Shown here in pieces: positions 11,216 through 22,316 of a DNA stretch of 64,000 bases; the first letter of the stretch is position 1, and each line of letters begins with the position of its first letter. This DNA comes from Ligustrum vulgare (taxonomy: Eukaryota; Streptophyta; Magnoliopsida; Lamiales; Oleaceae), in NCBI GenBank assembly GCA_963555705.1, contig OY743176.1, positions 43,973,026 through 44,037,025 on the forward strand. Direction: 5' to 3'. The position numbers and the translations under genes are program-made. Below the pieces are notes generated by a model, which did no database searches, was not told the origin of the DNA, and saw nothing but the letters and a program-made list of their open reading frames with translations.

Positions 11216-12902
11216 TGATAAGTGTATTTTATACACTTATTTGTACGTCTAAATTAGAATAAATTATTATCGTTTTAGAATATATGCTATTTAATTTGTC
11301 TTTATTTGTTTACTTTGTAGAAAATATCCCAAAAGATGAAGAATGAAGTAATTGATGAGAAAAATGCATAATTGAATGCTAATTGGAGCTAAAATGAGCA
11401 ATTGATAAGTTTGTGACGTCAACCGGAAAGATGCAATGTGGCGAAGTAAATGAATAAGAAGCTAGAGGATCCAGTTGAAGGAATTGAGAGTTAAAACGAG
11501 CGAATTGAGAAGATTCCAAAGTATGGAGACTATATTGTTGCAATTGGAAGTTGAAGGACTGAAGAGCAAATTAAACATGAGGGACCAACTTGCAAATATC
11601 CAATGATTGATTTGGATAATAAGAAGATAATTTGAGGATTTTTAGGAGTCAATTGGATGCAAGTAGAAGTCAAAAAGGAATGGAATATGATAAGAATATT
11701 ACCATAAAATTGATTCCAATCCTAGAAGATTCTGGACAGAATTCTAGTTGGACTTTGAGACCTAAATTTGGGATAGTAAACGTTCGAATTGGGAAAATCC
11801 TATTTCAGGAAGAATTATATCCCTTTACGTTATCATTCCAAATAACTTTGAATCACATTAATCGGATAAGAAAAGAGAAATATATGGTCGAAATACTGAA
11901 CGATGTGCAGATACCAAAAAAGACTCGCGCGCGGATTTGATGAATTTCTTTCCTTCTTCAACTTGATCTCTTCACCAACTATAAATACAATCTCTTTGCA
12001 CGAAAATCAGACCTTTGCCTCTCCATAGAACGAGCCACAATAGAGAATCCAACATCAAATTCTTGGAGAATCAAGCATTGCAAAGGCGCGTGAATTGAAG
12101 ATAATTGAAGAATCAAAACTTGGTGCAAGATTTCCATTCTTTATATTATCTTTAATGAGCGTTAATTTATATTGTTTTTGTTATTTATTGATGATGTGTA
12201 ACTAAATTCTATGTTGGGATGAACGATGTAGCCTAGTCATATTATTTTAATTCCAAATTCAGTTGTTTTAATGTTTTGTTGCATGTATTGATTTATTATT
12301 GTTCTTAATGCTTGAATTGCTTGATCACCAATTCATGATTTATTGAGTTATTTCCATAATCCGAGAGGTGAGTTAATAATTTAGAACGTGGTAATAAATC
12401 CAGTAATTGAACAAGAGATAGGCATATACTCGTGTTATTATTGCGGTCGTGTGTGAATTCTTGCGTGTTATGCATCTAGTTAAGGAATATTCGGACCCTC
12501 TGTAGAGATACATGGTTGACTTATTTAGGTAGAATTGATTTAAACTCGAGAGAGGAATTTCAATTTAAATTAGTGAATTCGACCGAATGCATAATTAGGA
12601 AATAAAACATGGAATTGGAGTTAATTTAATTGGTTAGGTGAAATCGGGATTCCCAACTACTTTACAATCGTATTTAATAACAAAAGCAATTTCGCAATTT
12701 TATTTCTTTAGTTTAATTCTTTAGTTGTAGTTAACAATCTCAAACAAATTCGCACGTTCACATAAAGTTAGGAACTAACACATTTCGGTACTTAATAGAA
12801 GTCCTCGTGGGACGATAATCCGGACTCTTAGGTCCACTTTATTACTTCTCACGACCCGTGCACTTGCGGGGATATCTCGCATCACGAGATATCAGGTGAA
12901 CA
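11216..12902 (+). mobile_element. Solo LTR of a Ty3/gypsy element (1687 bp)
   Basis: It begins TGATAAGTGTATTTT and ends GGTGAACA, with a perfect 5-bp TSD ATATT (11211-11215 and 12903-12907). It splits the integrase zinc finger of the Tat element. The LTR is noncoding; a frame at 11632-11940 is chance. It is homologous, in opposite orientation, to the LTR fragment at 14491-16015. A single LTR with intact TSDs is the usual product of recombination between the two LTRs of a full element. Confidence 0.8.
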
Positions 12903-12907
12903 ATATT

Positions 12908-12960
12908 CCCTCATGTACTTCTACCATAATTGTTATGGCATCAGATAGATTTTCACATTT
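12908..12960 (-). pseudogene. N-terminal half of the Tat integrase zinc finger
   Basis: Minus-strand coding for EVHEGI, the histidine side of the HHCC finger, stops at the ATATT target site. The other half continues at 11210. The RNase H end lies further right, beyond a MITE. Confidence 0.65.
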
Positions 12961-12992
12961 TAGCATGACTCCCATTACGCATTTTTTATATA

Positions 12993-13154
12993 GCCCCTGT
13001 TTGGTGGAGATTAAAATCAGTTTTTAGCAGATTTTGATAAAATTTGATGAAATGTGTGGTTAAAAAGTAGTGGATCCCATGGAATTTGTGATTGAGATTA
13101 TTTTTGACTTTTACTTAGATTAAAACCTAGATTTTAATTTGTACCAAATAGGGC
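12993..13154. mobile_element. MITE, 162 bp, same family as 62460-62623
   Basis: The terminal inverted repeats begin GCCCCTGTTTGGT on the left and, read inward, GCCCTATTTGGT on the right; both ends continue to ATTAAAAT. The whole sequence aligns by eye with the reverse complement of 62460-62623. ATA flanks both sides, but the TSD length is uncertain. It has no coding capacity and its superfamily is not assigned. Confidence 0.7.
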
Positions 13155-13352
13155 ATAATTTCCCATCTAATAACACATAGTTTAGGGCATATAACTTCAT
13201 TTTCCTTTCACCGTTTTCTTCAGGTTTCTCTAAAAACATTTTGACCTCTTCTCTCCAATCTGTTGTTTCTCCTTGTTTTATACAGTTAAGACCTTATGCT
13301 CTTCTTTGTACTGCAAGCATTATTTTTCCATATTTACACGCGGAGTCTACAT

Positions 13353-13858
13353 TCAACACTTTAGAATAACCTGAGGCCATTCGGCCAGCTCATTTAATAA
13401 TTCTTGAGTAGTTTCGTGCAAACTTATTATAGAACCACTTTGATATTTGAATGTTCGATCCAAGTGATGAGTCACTAATTGAGAATCACCCTTAACAATT
13501 GCATTCTTGAACCCTATTTCAAGCAACAGTTCCAAGCCTAGAACAAGTGCCTCATACTCGTCCTGGCTATTTGTACATATCGTCTAAGGTAAAGAACAAT
13601 TGATGATATACCCCAAACGAATCTATTAACACCAGGCCCACTTCTGCGCTATTTGTAGTCTTTGAACCATAAAAGTATAATGTCCAAGGTTTTATGTCGC
13701 ATAAATCAATATCTAATTCGTTTTCTTTTGGGACATCTACACATGGATGATCAGCCAAGAAATCTGCCAACACTTGATTTTAAAAGGCTTTTTGCGGTAC
13801 ATATAGTATTATCAAACTCAGATAAAGCCAGAGCCCGCAATCCAATTCTTTCATGTGA
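13353..13858 (-). pseudogene. Tat RNase H region, reverse transcriptase deleted
   Basis: Minus strand: a remnant of the RT-RNase H connection, then VLADFLADHPC and LYFYGSKTTNSAEVG at 13567-13780. This start of the Tat-type RNase H keeps the first acidic region, with Asp replaced by Tyr in the usual DGS. A second part with VKGDSQLV lies at 13353-13535. Upstream of about 13858 the frame joins straight into the protease-RT spacer. No RT motif, such as an FDD or YVDD box, is present, so the polymerase has been lost by deletion. Confidence 0.7.
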
Positions 13859-14342
13859 AATAGGGTGTAAAAACATGTACTTGATTAGATTTACTTTTGG
13901 ATTGCTCTATTGTGAGCAACTCCACATTCTTCACATGGTCATCTTCTTTAATTGAAGTTTCTTCGAGTTTGATGTCCGGATATTGAATCGTTGACAATGA
14001 GAAAATGACATCGTCTTGGCAAATATTCTCCTTGTATTGTTTTTGTTGAAAGCCCAGTGAAGCTGATTCCCTTACTTTATACCCATTTACATCCGGTGGA
14101 AGGATTATTTTCACGGTTAAGTTATGCACATCAAATTCCGGTGAGAAAAACAATACATCAGATAAGTCATCCAGGGCAGCTTCATCAATTTCAAATTCAA
14201 CTTTTATGTCTTTTATTCACTGTCCTATGATAAAATCTCCTAGCAGCATATCTCCCTCTTCAATTCCTTGAGCTATTAATTGTTGTTGTCTTATGAAGAA
14301 ATCACGAACAACATTTTGTAAAAGTCAACTTCAACCATCTTA
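13859..14342 (-). pseudogene. Tat protease-RT spacer remnant
   Basis: The minus-strand frame 13859-14153 (100 aa) and weaker coding up to about 14330 contain SPEFDVHNLTVKI and DIKLEETS. Their position is between protease and the missing RT. I recognise it only by context as pol linker. The right end meets an inserted LTR fragment near 14343-14347. Confidence 0.45.
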
Positions 14343-14347
14343 AACTT

Positions 14348-16015
14348 CGCTTAAACATGAAAATAAACAAAAATAGTGAAAGAACTGAAATAAACTAAAT
14401 ATAAAAAAATAATGAAATAAAAGTTCGAATTATTGAAAGTAATAGAAAAAATAAAATACACAACAATTCTCGACAACGACGCCAAAAATTGTTGCGCTTT
14501 TTCCTACCGCAAGTGTACGGATCACATAAGTAATAGTCCGTATATCGTTCCCATTAGGATTGAAATAAATTATATTCTAGATTGCTAACCTTAACAGAAA
14601 CAAGAAAATCTAAATTAACAATTAAAAATAAGGAATTTTAAAGAAGTGATTGTGTTTTGTTTGAATAAAACTAAAATTGCAATTATGAAAAATAGTTTGT
14701 AAGTACATGGGGGAATGCATTGGAATTTGAATTCACCTAGTGATATCTATTTCAATTCTCAATTACGTAATTTATCTATTCATGCGTTCATGACAATAAA
14801 TAAAATTAACATATTTAATCATCTTTTCCAGGGCAAATTAAATCTACAGCAAATATGACCCGAATCTATTCCTAGTTTGAATGAGAGTGTTTACAATGCA
14901 TTAAATCATATGATTATCAAAATAGATTGCACATATCATATTGTTATTCCTAACATATATTGTTCGTGTGTTTATCTTACCACGTTCTAGACCTATTTTG
15001 ACATTTCCAAGACTACAACAAGCAAATAATTATTTAATTGGTGATCAAGCAATCAAATAATACAATGGGAATTCAAGATAAATCAAGAACCACAAAAACA
15101 TACTAAGTTATAGAATCTTGAATTAAAATAGATAAAACATAGGGTTCATCTCATCCAATACATAAGAGAGATCTGGCTTAACCTCATGATATTAAATTAC
15201 ACAAAAACAATTAGAAAAACATCACCTGAAATTTGGAACAATGGAAGGAATTAATTGGATCGATTTCTTCTTCTTGAATCTTCAACCCTGATTTTGAATC
15301 TTCAATTCTTGATGTGTTCTTGAATTTCTTGGCCAAAATCTCCCTCTAAATTGCACCTCCCTTTGATGTTATAAACCACCCTTTAATGTATTCTGGTGTT
15401 TTGTTTTTGTAGGACTCAAAAATTGGTTGAAAATCACGTCCAAATTGTTTCCTAAAGAGTTCCTATCGAATAAGAAAAGTTACCTTCGTGCATATTTTTG
15501 TATCTGTACAACATTCGGTATTTTTATCACAACTTTCTATCCTGATATCCAATTGAACTGATTCAAAGTACGTTGAAGATTTAACTTAGAGGGCTACAAT
15601 CCTTACTGAAATACAATTCTTCCAATTCGAATGTTTACTATCCCAAAAAAAGTCTCAAATATAAATTAAAAATATGACCGAAATCTTGTGTGATTGGAAT
15701 CAATTTATGGTAATATTCTCATTCATTCCATTTCTGTTTGACTTCTAATTGCATCCAATTGACACCTAGCAATCTTCAAACTTCATAGTATCATCTTGTG
15801 GTCTGATTAAACCATTAGATATTTACAATTTGGCCCTCTAACTTTGTACTTCACCATTTTTTTACAATTTTGGTCAATTTTCTTCGTTTAACCTTTAAAT
15901 GCATCCAAAATTGGATTTTTCCTAAAACAGATAAAATCAACGTGTAATGTAGCAATATCACATTCTAAAACAGTTATAATTGTCTAGATTTAAGGCCAAG
16001 AAAATGTACTTATCG
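14348..16015 (-). mobile_element. LTR plus leader fragment of the same gypsy family as 11216-12902
   Basis: The LTR lies at 14491-16015 on the minus strand. Its start is CGATAAGTACATTTT where the relative has TGATAAGTG, so the first base is changed. The LTR end is followed by a primer binding site at about 14471-14487, TGGCGTCGTTGTCGAGA, which resembles the tRNA-Asp type site (TGGCGCCGTTGCC...) with transitions. About 120 bp of leader follow. AACTT occurs at 14343-14347 and 16016-16020 and may be the TSD. Unlike 11216-12902, this copy kept part of its interior. Confidence 0.65.
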
Positions 16016-16096
16016 AACTTCTTCTTCTTTTATTCTTTTCAGAATCTTTCTCATAAGCCATTAGTTTAGTTCAAGGGCCACAATTTTGGCCAGAAC

Positions 16097-16995
16097 TGAT
16101 GTGATCCGATACGAGGATCACCAAGAACACACGGAATTAAACGCCGGAAAGCTCTAAAATCCAAGATAATAGACGGTAACAATGCAACCCCGACCTCACG
16201 ACGCAAGAACTATGGGTATATTTAACCAAAAACCTGTTACGATGCGGAGATAAGAACCACAAAGGGGGAACGCCACAAAGGTTGTCAAATCCTTTGATAA
16301 GTTCAATTTGTTCGACGAGAACACGAAGAAAATATAAGGAAATATCTCACCTTCAATATCATTAATCTCAAGAATAAAGTTGTATTTTACAATGCTGAAT
16401 AAAGCCATATATATAGGCTTCACAAAATAAAGCAACTAAAAATAAACTAGAATTCAACCTAAACTAAAAATCCCAAAATTAGGTTTTAATTACGGCGCCA
16501 AGTTACGGCCGTGACTTATACTCTTACGGCCGTAAGCAAGCTACGGATAAAAAATTGAAAACATATGTTACGGCCGTGACTATTTATATTACGGCCGTAA
16601 GCTACCTTCTGAACAAAAATTAAAAGTTACAAAATCCTGGGTTACGGCCGTGAGACTCTGATTACGGCCGTAAGTCTTCTATTTCAGTTTACGGCCGTGA
16701 GAGTCCAAAATCCGCCAACATGGTTTTACGGCCGTAAAAGTAGGGTTACGGCCGTGAGAATGCTTCTGCCTCAATTTCTTGTTGTTCTTTATTCCAAATG
16801 CGTAGTAACAACTTTGGTTCTTCTTCCACTTTGTTGTGCAACGTAAATGAAGTCTTTGCACTCGAGCACTCGTCCATCCACGCTTGCATGAATCCTTGCA
16901 TTGCCTGCTTGATTCTTTTGGCTCTTTGTCTCGTTATTGGTCCTACCGGCACGTGCAACAGGTCAACGCTCGTTGAGCCACTCCGGAACTCATCA
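16097..16995 (-). repeat. 3' LTR of the CRM-like element
   Basis: 899 bp, TG...CA, same length as the partner at a constant offset of 6220. A TATA box (minus strand, about 16410-16420) lies between the U3 palindrome array and the presumed R region. The end of the integrase frame (to 16746) is encoded inside this LTR. A minus-strand frame at 16196-16435 recurs in the other LTR and is chance. Confidence 0.9.
16503..16757. promoter_or_regulatory. Array of nine ACGGCCGT palindromes in U3
   Basis: Cores start at 16505, 16526, 16570, 16591, 16644, 16664, 16691, 16728 and 16748. Each is TTACGGCCGTGA or TTACGGCCGTAA, strictly alternating from the first to the ninth copy. Four neighbouring pairs are 20-21 bp apart, about two helical turns. 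The array lies upstream of the TATA box on the minus strand. The likely role is a transcription factor binding array; this is inference. Confidence 0.75.
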
Positions 16996-17243
16996 TCCCC
17001 TCCCTGTTGAAAAGGATTCGTCCTCGAATCATCACCTGTATCAAACAGAGAAAGATCAGCAACATTAAAAGAAGCAGACACGTTATACTCACCTGGAAGA
17101 TCGAGTTTATATGCATTCTCATTTATCTTTTCAAGGATCTGAAAAGGTCCATCGCCTCTTGGCTGCAACTTAGACTTTCTTTGGGTTGGAAATCGCTCCT
17201 TTCGCAAGTGCACCCACACCCAATCACCTGGCTCGAACGTCAT
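16746..17243 (-). pseudogene. Integrase C-terminal domain of the CRM-like element, running into the LTR
   Basis: This continues the integrase after an in-frame TAA at 17244-17246. The first half holds the GPY/F-type module (GDGPFQILEKINENAYKLDLP region, about residues 29-50), which binds DNA during integration. A linker with DDSRTNPFQQGG follows. From 16995 downward the frame lies inside the 3' LTR and encodes GPITRQRAKRIKQAM, the kind of CR tail known from CRM elements in place of a chromodomain. The stop codon is the TAA of the ninth LTR palindrome (SRP-stop). The first ATG here is internal and not a true start. Confidence 0.75.
16996..17009 (-). other. Polypurine tract of the CRM-like element
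   Basis: The minus strand reads CAACAGGGAGGGGA immediately before the 3' LTR. This purine-rich primer starts plus-strand DNA synthesis. It lies inside the integrase reading frame. Confidence 0.8.
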
Positions 17244-18590
17244 TTACCTCCTACCTTTGTTGGCATGAGTCGCATAACACTCATTTTTCTTTTCAATTTG
17301 CCCTTTCACCTTCTCATGAAGCTCTTTCACAAGCTTAGCTTTTTTCGCCCCGTCCAAACTGTTCCGTTCATCTGCAGGTAAAGGAATTAAATCAAAAGGA
17401 GTTAGCGGGTTGAAACCATAAACAACTTCAAAAGGTGAATATGAAGCAGTAGAATGCACAGATCGATTATAAGCAAATTCCACAAATGGCAAACATTCCT
17501 CCAAACTTTTTAAATTCTTATTTATTACAGTGCGCAAAAGTTGGATTAATGTCCTATTAATTACCTCCGTTTGGCCATCAGTTTGCGGGTGACATGTAGT
17601 AGAAAATAATAATTTAGTACCCATCTTTCCCCACAAGACTTTCCAAAAGTAGCTTAGGAACTTAACATCCCTATCAGACACAATACTCCTAGGTACCCCA
17701 TGGAGTCTCACAACCTCCCTAAAGAATAGGTCAGCTATGTTTGTTGCGTCATCAGTTTTATGACAAGGAATAAAATGCGCCATTTTGCTAAACCTGTCTA
17801 CCACCACAAATATCGAGTCTCTACCTTTTTTTGTCCTACGCAGACCTAACACAAAATCCATGGATATATCTACCCAAGGTTCATTAGGTACGGGCAAAGG
17901 TGTATACAAACCTTGTGGTAAGACTCTAGACTTAGATTTCTTACAAGTTATGCACCTTTCACAAATATGGTGAATATTCTTTTTCATTTTAGGCCAATAA
18001 AAGTGTTCTTGTAAAGTTTCTAATGTCTTAGTAACACCAAAGTGTCCCATTAACCCCCCACCATGAGCCTCACGCACTAGCAATTCACGCATAGAACAAT
18101 TAGGCACACAAAGTTTACTTTCCCTAAACAAATAGCCATCATGCCTATAAAATTTATCAATTGCACCTTTTTCACATGAAGCGTAAATGATAGAAAAATC
18201 AGGGTCATTAGCATACATACATCTTATATATTCAAACTCAAGCAACTTTGCATTTATAGAGTTTAGAAGTACGTACCTGCGAGAAAGGGCATCGGCTACC
18301 ACATTCTCCTTACCTTGCTTATAGCGAATGACGTATGGAAAAGTCTCAATGAATTCCATCCAACGGGCGTGTCTTTTGTTTAGCTTACATTGACCCTTGA
18401 GGTGTTTCAGTGACTCGTGGTCAATGTGTATGACGAATTCCTTTGGCCACAGATAGTGCTGCCATGTCTCCAAGGCACGAACAAGAGCATAAAGCTCCTT
18501 GTCGTAGGTAGGGTAATTCAAAACTGCCCCACTCAGCTTTTCACTGAAAAATGCAAGCGGCCTTTTTTTCCTGCATAAGAACGGCTCCAA
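17244..18590 (-). pseudogene. RNase H and integrase of the CRM-like element
   Basis: RNase H part: [11 protein letters not shown] at the start and [20 protein letters not shown] near residues 43-62. Integrase: HHCC zinc finger with [12 protein letters not shown] (about 210-221) and a preceding His pair. The catalytic core follows, with Asp in DISMDFVLG, Asp in [12 protein letters not shown], and Glu in the [11 protein letters not shown] stretch, so the DDE triad is present. The frame is shifted by one base from the RT frame in a T run on the plus strand (18563-18569). It ends at a premature TAA (17244-17246) just before the C-terminal domain. Repairing these would need two changes, so the copy is presumably inactive. 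Confidence 0.85.
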
Positions 18591-20700
18591 TACCTATTCC
18601 TGATGCATCACATTCAATCTCAAAGGTTTGGTTAAAATTAGGTAAAGCCAAAACCGGTGCAGAACATAACCTATCCTTAAGCATTTTAAAAGCATTTTCT
18701 TGTGCTACCCCCCAATGGAATCCTACACTTTTCTTGACTATTTCTGTGAGTGGTGCTGCAAGTGTGCTAAAATCTTTAACAAATCTCCTATAAAACCCAG
18801 CCAACCCGTGGAAGCTCCTAACCTCCGTAATACTTTTGGGAGTTGGCCATTCTTTAATAGCACGAATTTTCTCCTCATCTACCTCAACACCATTTGCACT
18901 AACGACAAAACCAAGAAAAATTACCTTTTCCATGCAAAAAGTACACTTTTTAAAATTAGCATATAGTTTTTCAGTTTTCAAAACTTCCAAAACAGATCTT
19001 AAATGTTCAATGTGATCACCTAAGTTCTTACTATATACCAAAATGTCATCAAAGTATACCACAACGAATTTACCAATGTAAGCACGCAGGACATGATTCA
19101 TTAACCTCATAAAAGTGCTAGGTGCATTTGAGAGGCCGAACGGCATAACCATCCATTCATATAAACCATATTTGGTTTTGAAGGCGATTTTCCATTCATC
19201 ACCTTCTTTCATACGAATTTGGTGATAACCACTTTTAAGGTCTATTTTGCTAAAAATACAAGCACCATATAGTTCATCAAGCATGTCATCAAGTCTAGGT
19301 ATGGGATGGCGATACTTTACCGTAATATTGTTGACTACTCTACAATCCACGCACATCCTCCAAGTCCCATCTTTTTTTGGCACCAACAAAACTGGTACTG
19401 CACATGGGCTCATGCTTTCCCGAACATAGCCCTTTTTCAACAGCTCTTCAACCTGCTTTTGTAGCTCTTTGGTCTCTTCGGGATTGCTCCTATAAGCTGG
19501 CCTGTTTGGAATGACTGCTCCTGGCACGAAGTCAATCTGGTGTTCAATCCCTCGAATTGGCGGCAGCCCACTAGGAATCTCCTCGGGAAATAAATCTGCA
19601 AATTCCTGCAAAAGAGACACAGCTAAACTGGGGAGGGAGTGGTTAGCTTCATCAAGTACAAGGAGAGATTCCTTATACATGAGTAAAATCACTGGTTTAT
19701 TTGTAGAAACAGCTTTGGTGATATCACTCTGTTTTGCGTAGAAGCTCATCTTTGTTTTCTCTCTTTTATTTTTACTGGCACTCGTCACACCCTCTCCTTT
19801 TTCTGGGATAGTGGTCCCAACTCTCGGTTTTTTACACAACTCTCCTTTTTCCGGGATCGTGGTCCCGACCCTCTTCTGTTCACTCAACTCTCCTTTTTCC
19901 GGGAACGTGGTCCCGACCCTCTTTCTCTCTTCCTCACTTTTTAATTTCAATTGGTCTTCATAGACCTGTTGAGGTGATAAAGGCATTAGTTTGATATTTT
20001 TCCCATCCTTAGTGAAGGTATACCTATTTTTAAAGCCATCATGAATAACCTTCCTATCGAATTGCCATGGCCTTCCCAACAAGATGTGCCCCGCATGCAT
20101 GGGTACCACATCGCAAACCACCCTATCTTCATACTTCCCAATCGCCAAATCAACTACCACCTGTTTATTCACCTTAATCTCACCCGATTCATTTAACCAT
20201 TGTAGCTTATATGGCCTAGGGTGTTTTAGTATGGGTAGGCATAATTTCTCCACTAGAGTAGTGCTAGCAACGTTCGCACAACTACCACCATCTATTATCA
20301 AACTACACACCTTGTTATTTACAAAGCACCTAGTATGAAATATATTTTCTCGCTGCTCACCCGACTCTTCCACCTTAACTTGAGTACTAAGGGCTCTCCT
20401 AGTGACAAGTGATTTAGCTACTGCATAGTCCCCATCATCATTTTCACTAACATCCTCTAGAGCTGGCATATCCTTATACTCATCCTCCACTTCTCCCTCT
20501 TTCTCATCCTCCGAACTTAATACCCCGTCACGCATAACCAATATTCGTTTATTTGGACATTGTGAAGAAATATGTCCTAAACCCGAACATTTAAAACAAC
20601 GAATATCCCTAGTCCTAGGAGTTTGAGAATCAAAAGCAATTTTACCTTTGTTGGGTGGCTCTACTTTTCCCTTTGGTGCCTCAAATTTATTTTTCTGCAC
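18541..20700 (-). pseudogene. Zinc knuckle, protease and reverse transcriptase of the CRM-like element
   Basis: A CCHC zinc knuckle, CFKCSGLGHISSQC, starts near residue 34 and is the end of Gag. Protease has the active-site loop LIIDGGSCANVAS near 134-146. A linker carries three copies of a 16-residue unit with RVGTTIPEKGEL (plus-strand 19785-19925). RT follows from about residue 380 and contains SKIDLKSGYHQI and the polymerase box YFDDILVYS. The frame is the same as gag, separated only by a TAG, and ends by frameshift at the RNase H start. The apparent start (first ATG in this segment) is not the translation start; a fused Gag-Pol is expected. Confidence 0.9.
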
Positions 20701-20778
20701 AACCCCATCATTTTTAGAAGTCCCGCTCCATGTAGACTTACCAAAAGAATTAGAAGTTGTAGAGAATTTTGAAGTTCC

Positions 20779-21711
20779 CTACCTTTTTAGTTGTCGCTCC
20801 ACCTTCATGGCCATGTGAAGCATTTCCTCCAAATCGATATAATGCTGCAATTCAATAACATTAGCAATATCTCGATTTAAACCATTTAAAAACCTAGCCA
20901 TGGTTGCCTCCGGGTCTTCCTCTATATTTGCCCTAATCATGGCAACTTCCATCTCCCTATGGTAATCCTCCACACTTTTACTACCTTGGGAAAGGGTTTG
21001 TAATTTTTGGTAGAGATCCCTATAGTAATGTCCAGGCACGAATCGTTTTCTCATAAGAGCCTTCAACTCATCCCAAGTTTCAATTGGCCTCTCCCCATTT
21101 CTCCTTTTACTAATTACCAATTGATCCCACCATACTATAGCATAATCAGTAAATTCTACGACTGCCAATTTAACCTTTTTAAATTCGGAATAATTATGAC
21201 AATCAAAAATTAATTCTACCCTCTTTTCCCATTCAAAATAAACGTCCGGATTAATCTTACCCTGAAACGAGGGAATGGACATTTTAATGTTACCAACATG
21301 TCCATCGACATCATCCCTACGATCACGCCTATATCCCCTATCACGTCTTTCTCCCCGATCTCGTCTCCTACCAACACTAGTAATAGACAATTCACCACTA
21401 TCCTCATCACTATCAACAACCTCAACACGTTCATTCCTAGCTCTAAATTGTGGGTTGAAGTCATACCTTAGTGGTCTCCGTAAATTAGGGAAAAGGTGCG
21501 GTTGATCCTGACGTGGTTGAGCAATTCCCGCACCACGTGTCTCCCCCGAATTATTTACCCTTTCCACATTCTCGCCGGATTGTGGACCAAATTTTGCTTC
21601 CAACTTGGCATCCAACCTCGCCTCCCATTTTGCAAACCGTTCCTCCACCATTGCAAGCATTTTAAAATCTTGAAGATCCTTTTTCGTCGACGAAACTTCT
21701 TTCTGTGACAT
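20779..21711 (-). pseudogene. Gag of the CRM-like element, ended by an in-frame TAG
   Basis: 310 residues from MSQKEVSSTKKD, the likely start of Gag-Pol. An N-terminal stretch rich in charged residues is followed by an Arg/Asp-rich segment (RRDRGERRDRGYRRDRRD). The retrotransposon gag capsid domain then runs from about residue 145 to 300 (WWDQLV, FVPGHYYRDLYQKLQ). The frame stops at TAG (20779-20781), but the same frame continues open past it for the zinc knuckle and pol. The stop is either a nonsense mutation or a readthrough stop. Two other lesions downstream favour mutation. Confidence 0.85.
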
Positions 21712-22302
21712 GGTTAGTAATAAAGAAAAGAGAAAAAAAATTAAATAAAGATCCTCACGTGTTTTATCGCTCGTGTATCACTCAATTTGGCTTTTTCCTT
21801 CTATTAATCTCACCACTCTGCCTTTTTCCTCTCTATTCCCTTTTTCCCACGTTCTCAAAGAACCCATTAAACTAGTCACGAATTTGGTCCTTGTGGAATA
21901 AACCCCAAAGTGCAAATAAGGAAAGTTGATGGAAAATATTGGAATTAGGCAATTTAAGAAAGAAATTATGGAAATAAGAATTCTATTGCAAGAAGAAGTT
22001 TTATGGAAACAAGAATAAGGAATTTTATGGAAACAAGGATTTGTTGGAAAGATTTGCCCAAGATTATTTTCTTGATTTCTTGTTCAAATCAACAACTATC
22101 TCTTTTCTTTTTTTCTTTTTTTTTTTTTTTTTTTTTTGTAATTTTCGGAATTTTTTTTTCTCCCTTTTTTTTTTTAATATCCTATTCAACAAGAATAATC
22201 AAGAACAAGAAAATAGAAATTGGAAAACAGGAATTGGAATGATTAATAACTGGAAATAAAAGAAAAAGAACTGGAATACTAAATAATTGGATTTAGAGAC
22301 AG

Positions 22303-22314
22303 GCTCTGATACCA
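22303..22314 (-). other. Primer binding site (initiator Met tRNA) of the CRM-like element
   Basis: The minus strand reads TGGTATCAGAGC two bases after the 5' LTR end. It is complementary to the 3' end of plant initiator methionine tRNA, which primes reverse transcription in most copia and many chromovirus elements. Confidence 0.9.
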
Positions 22315-22316
22315 GA

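Noticed and set aside
16196..16435. 79-aa frame repeated at 22416-22655
   Set aside because: It sits in the R/U5 part of both CRM-like LTRs, overlaps the TATA region and has no recognisable domain.
16503..16757. Reading the palindrome array as a terminator or riboswitch
   Set aside because: Single 8-bp palindromes with long AT spacers do not make a stable RNA stem set, and the position upstream of TATA suits DNA-level binding better.
22003..22259. Phe-rich frames
   Set aside because: Translation of long T runs in the leader of the CRM-like element.
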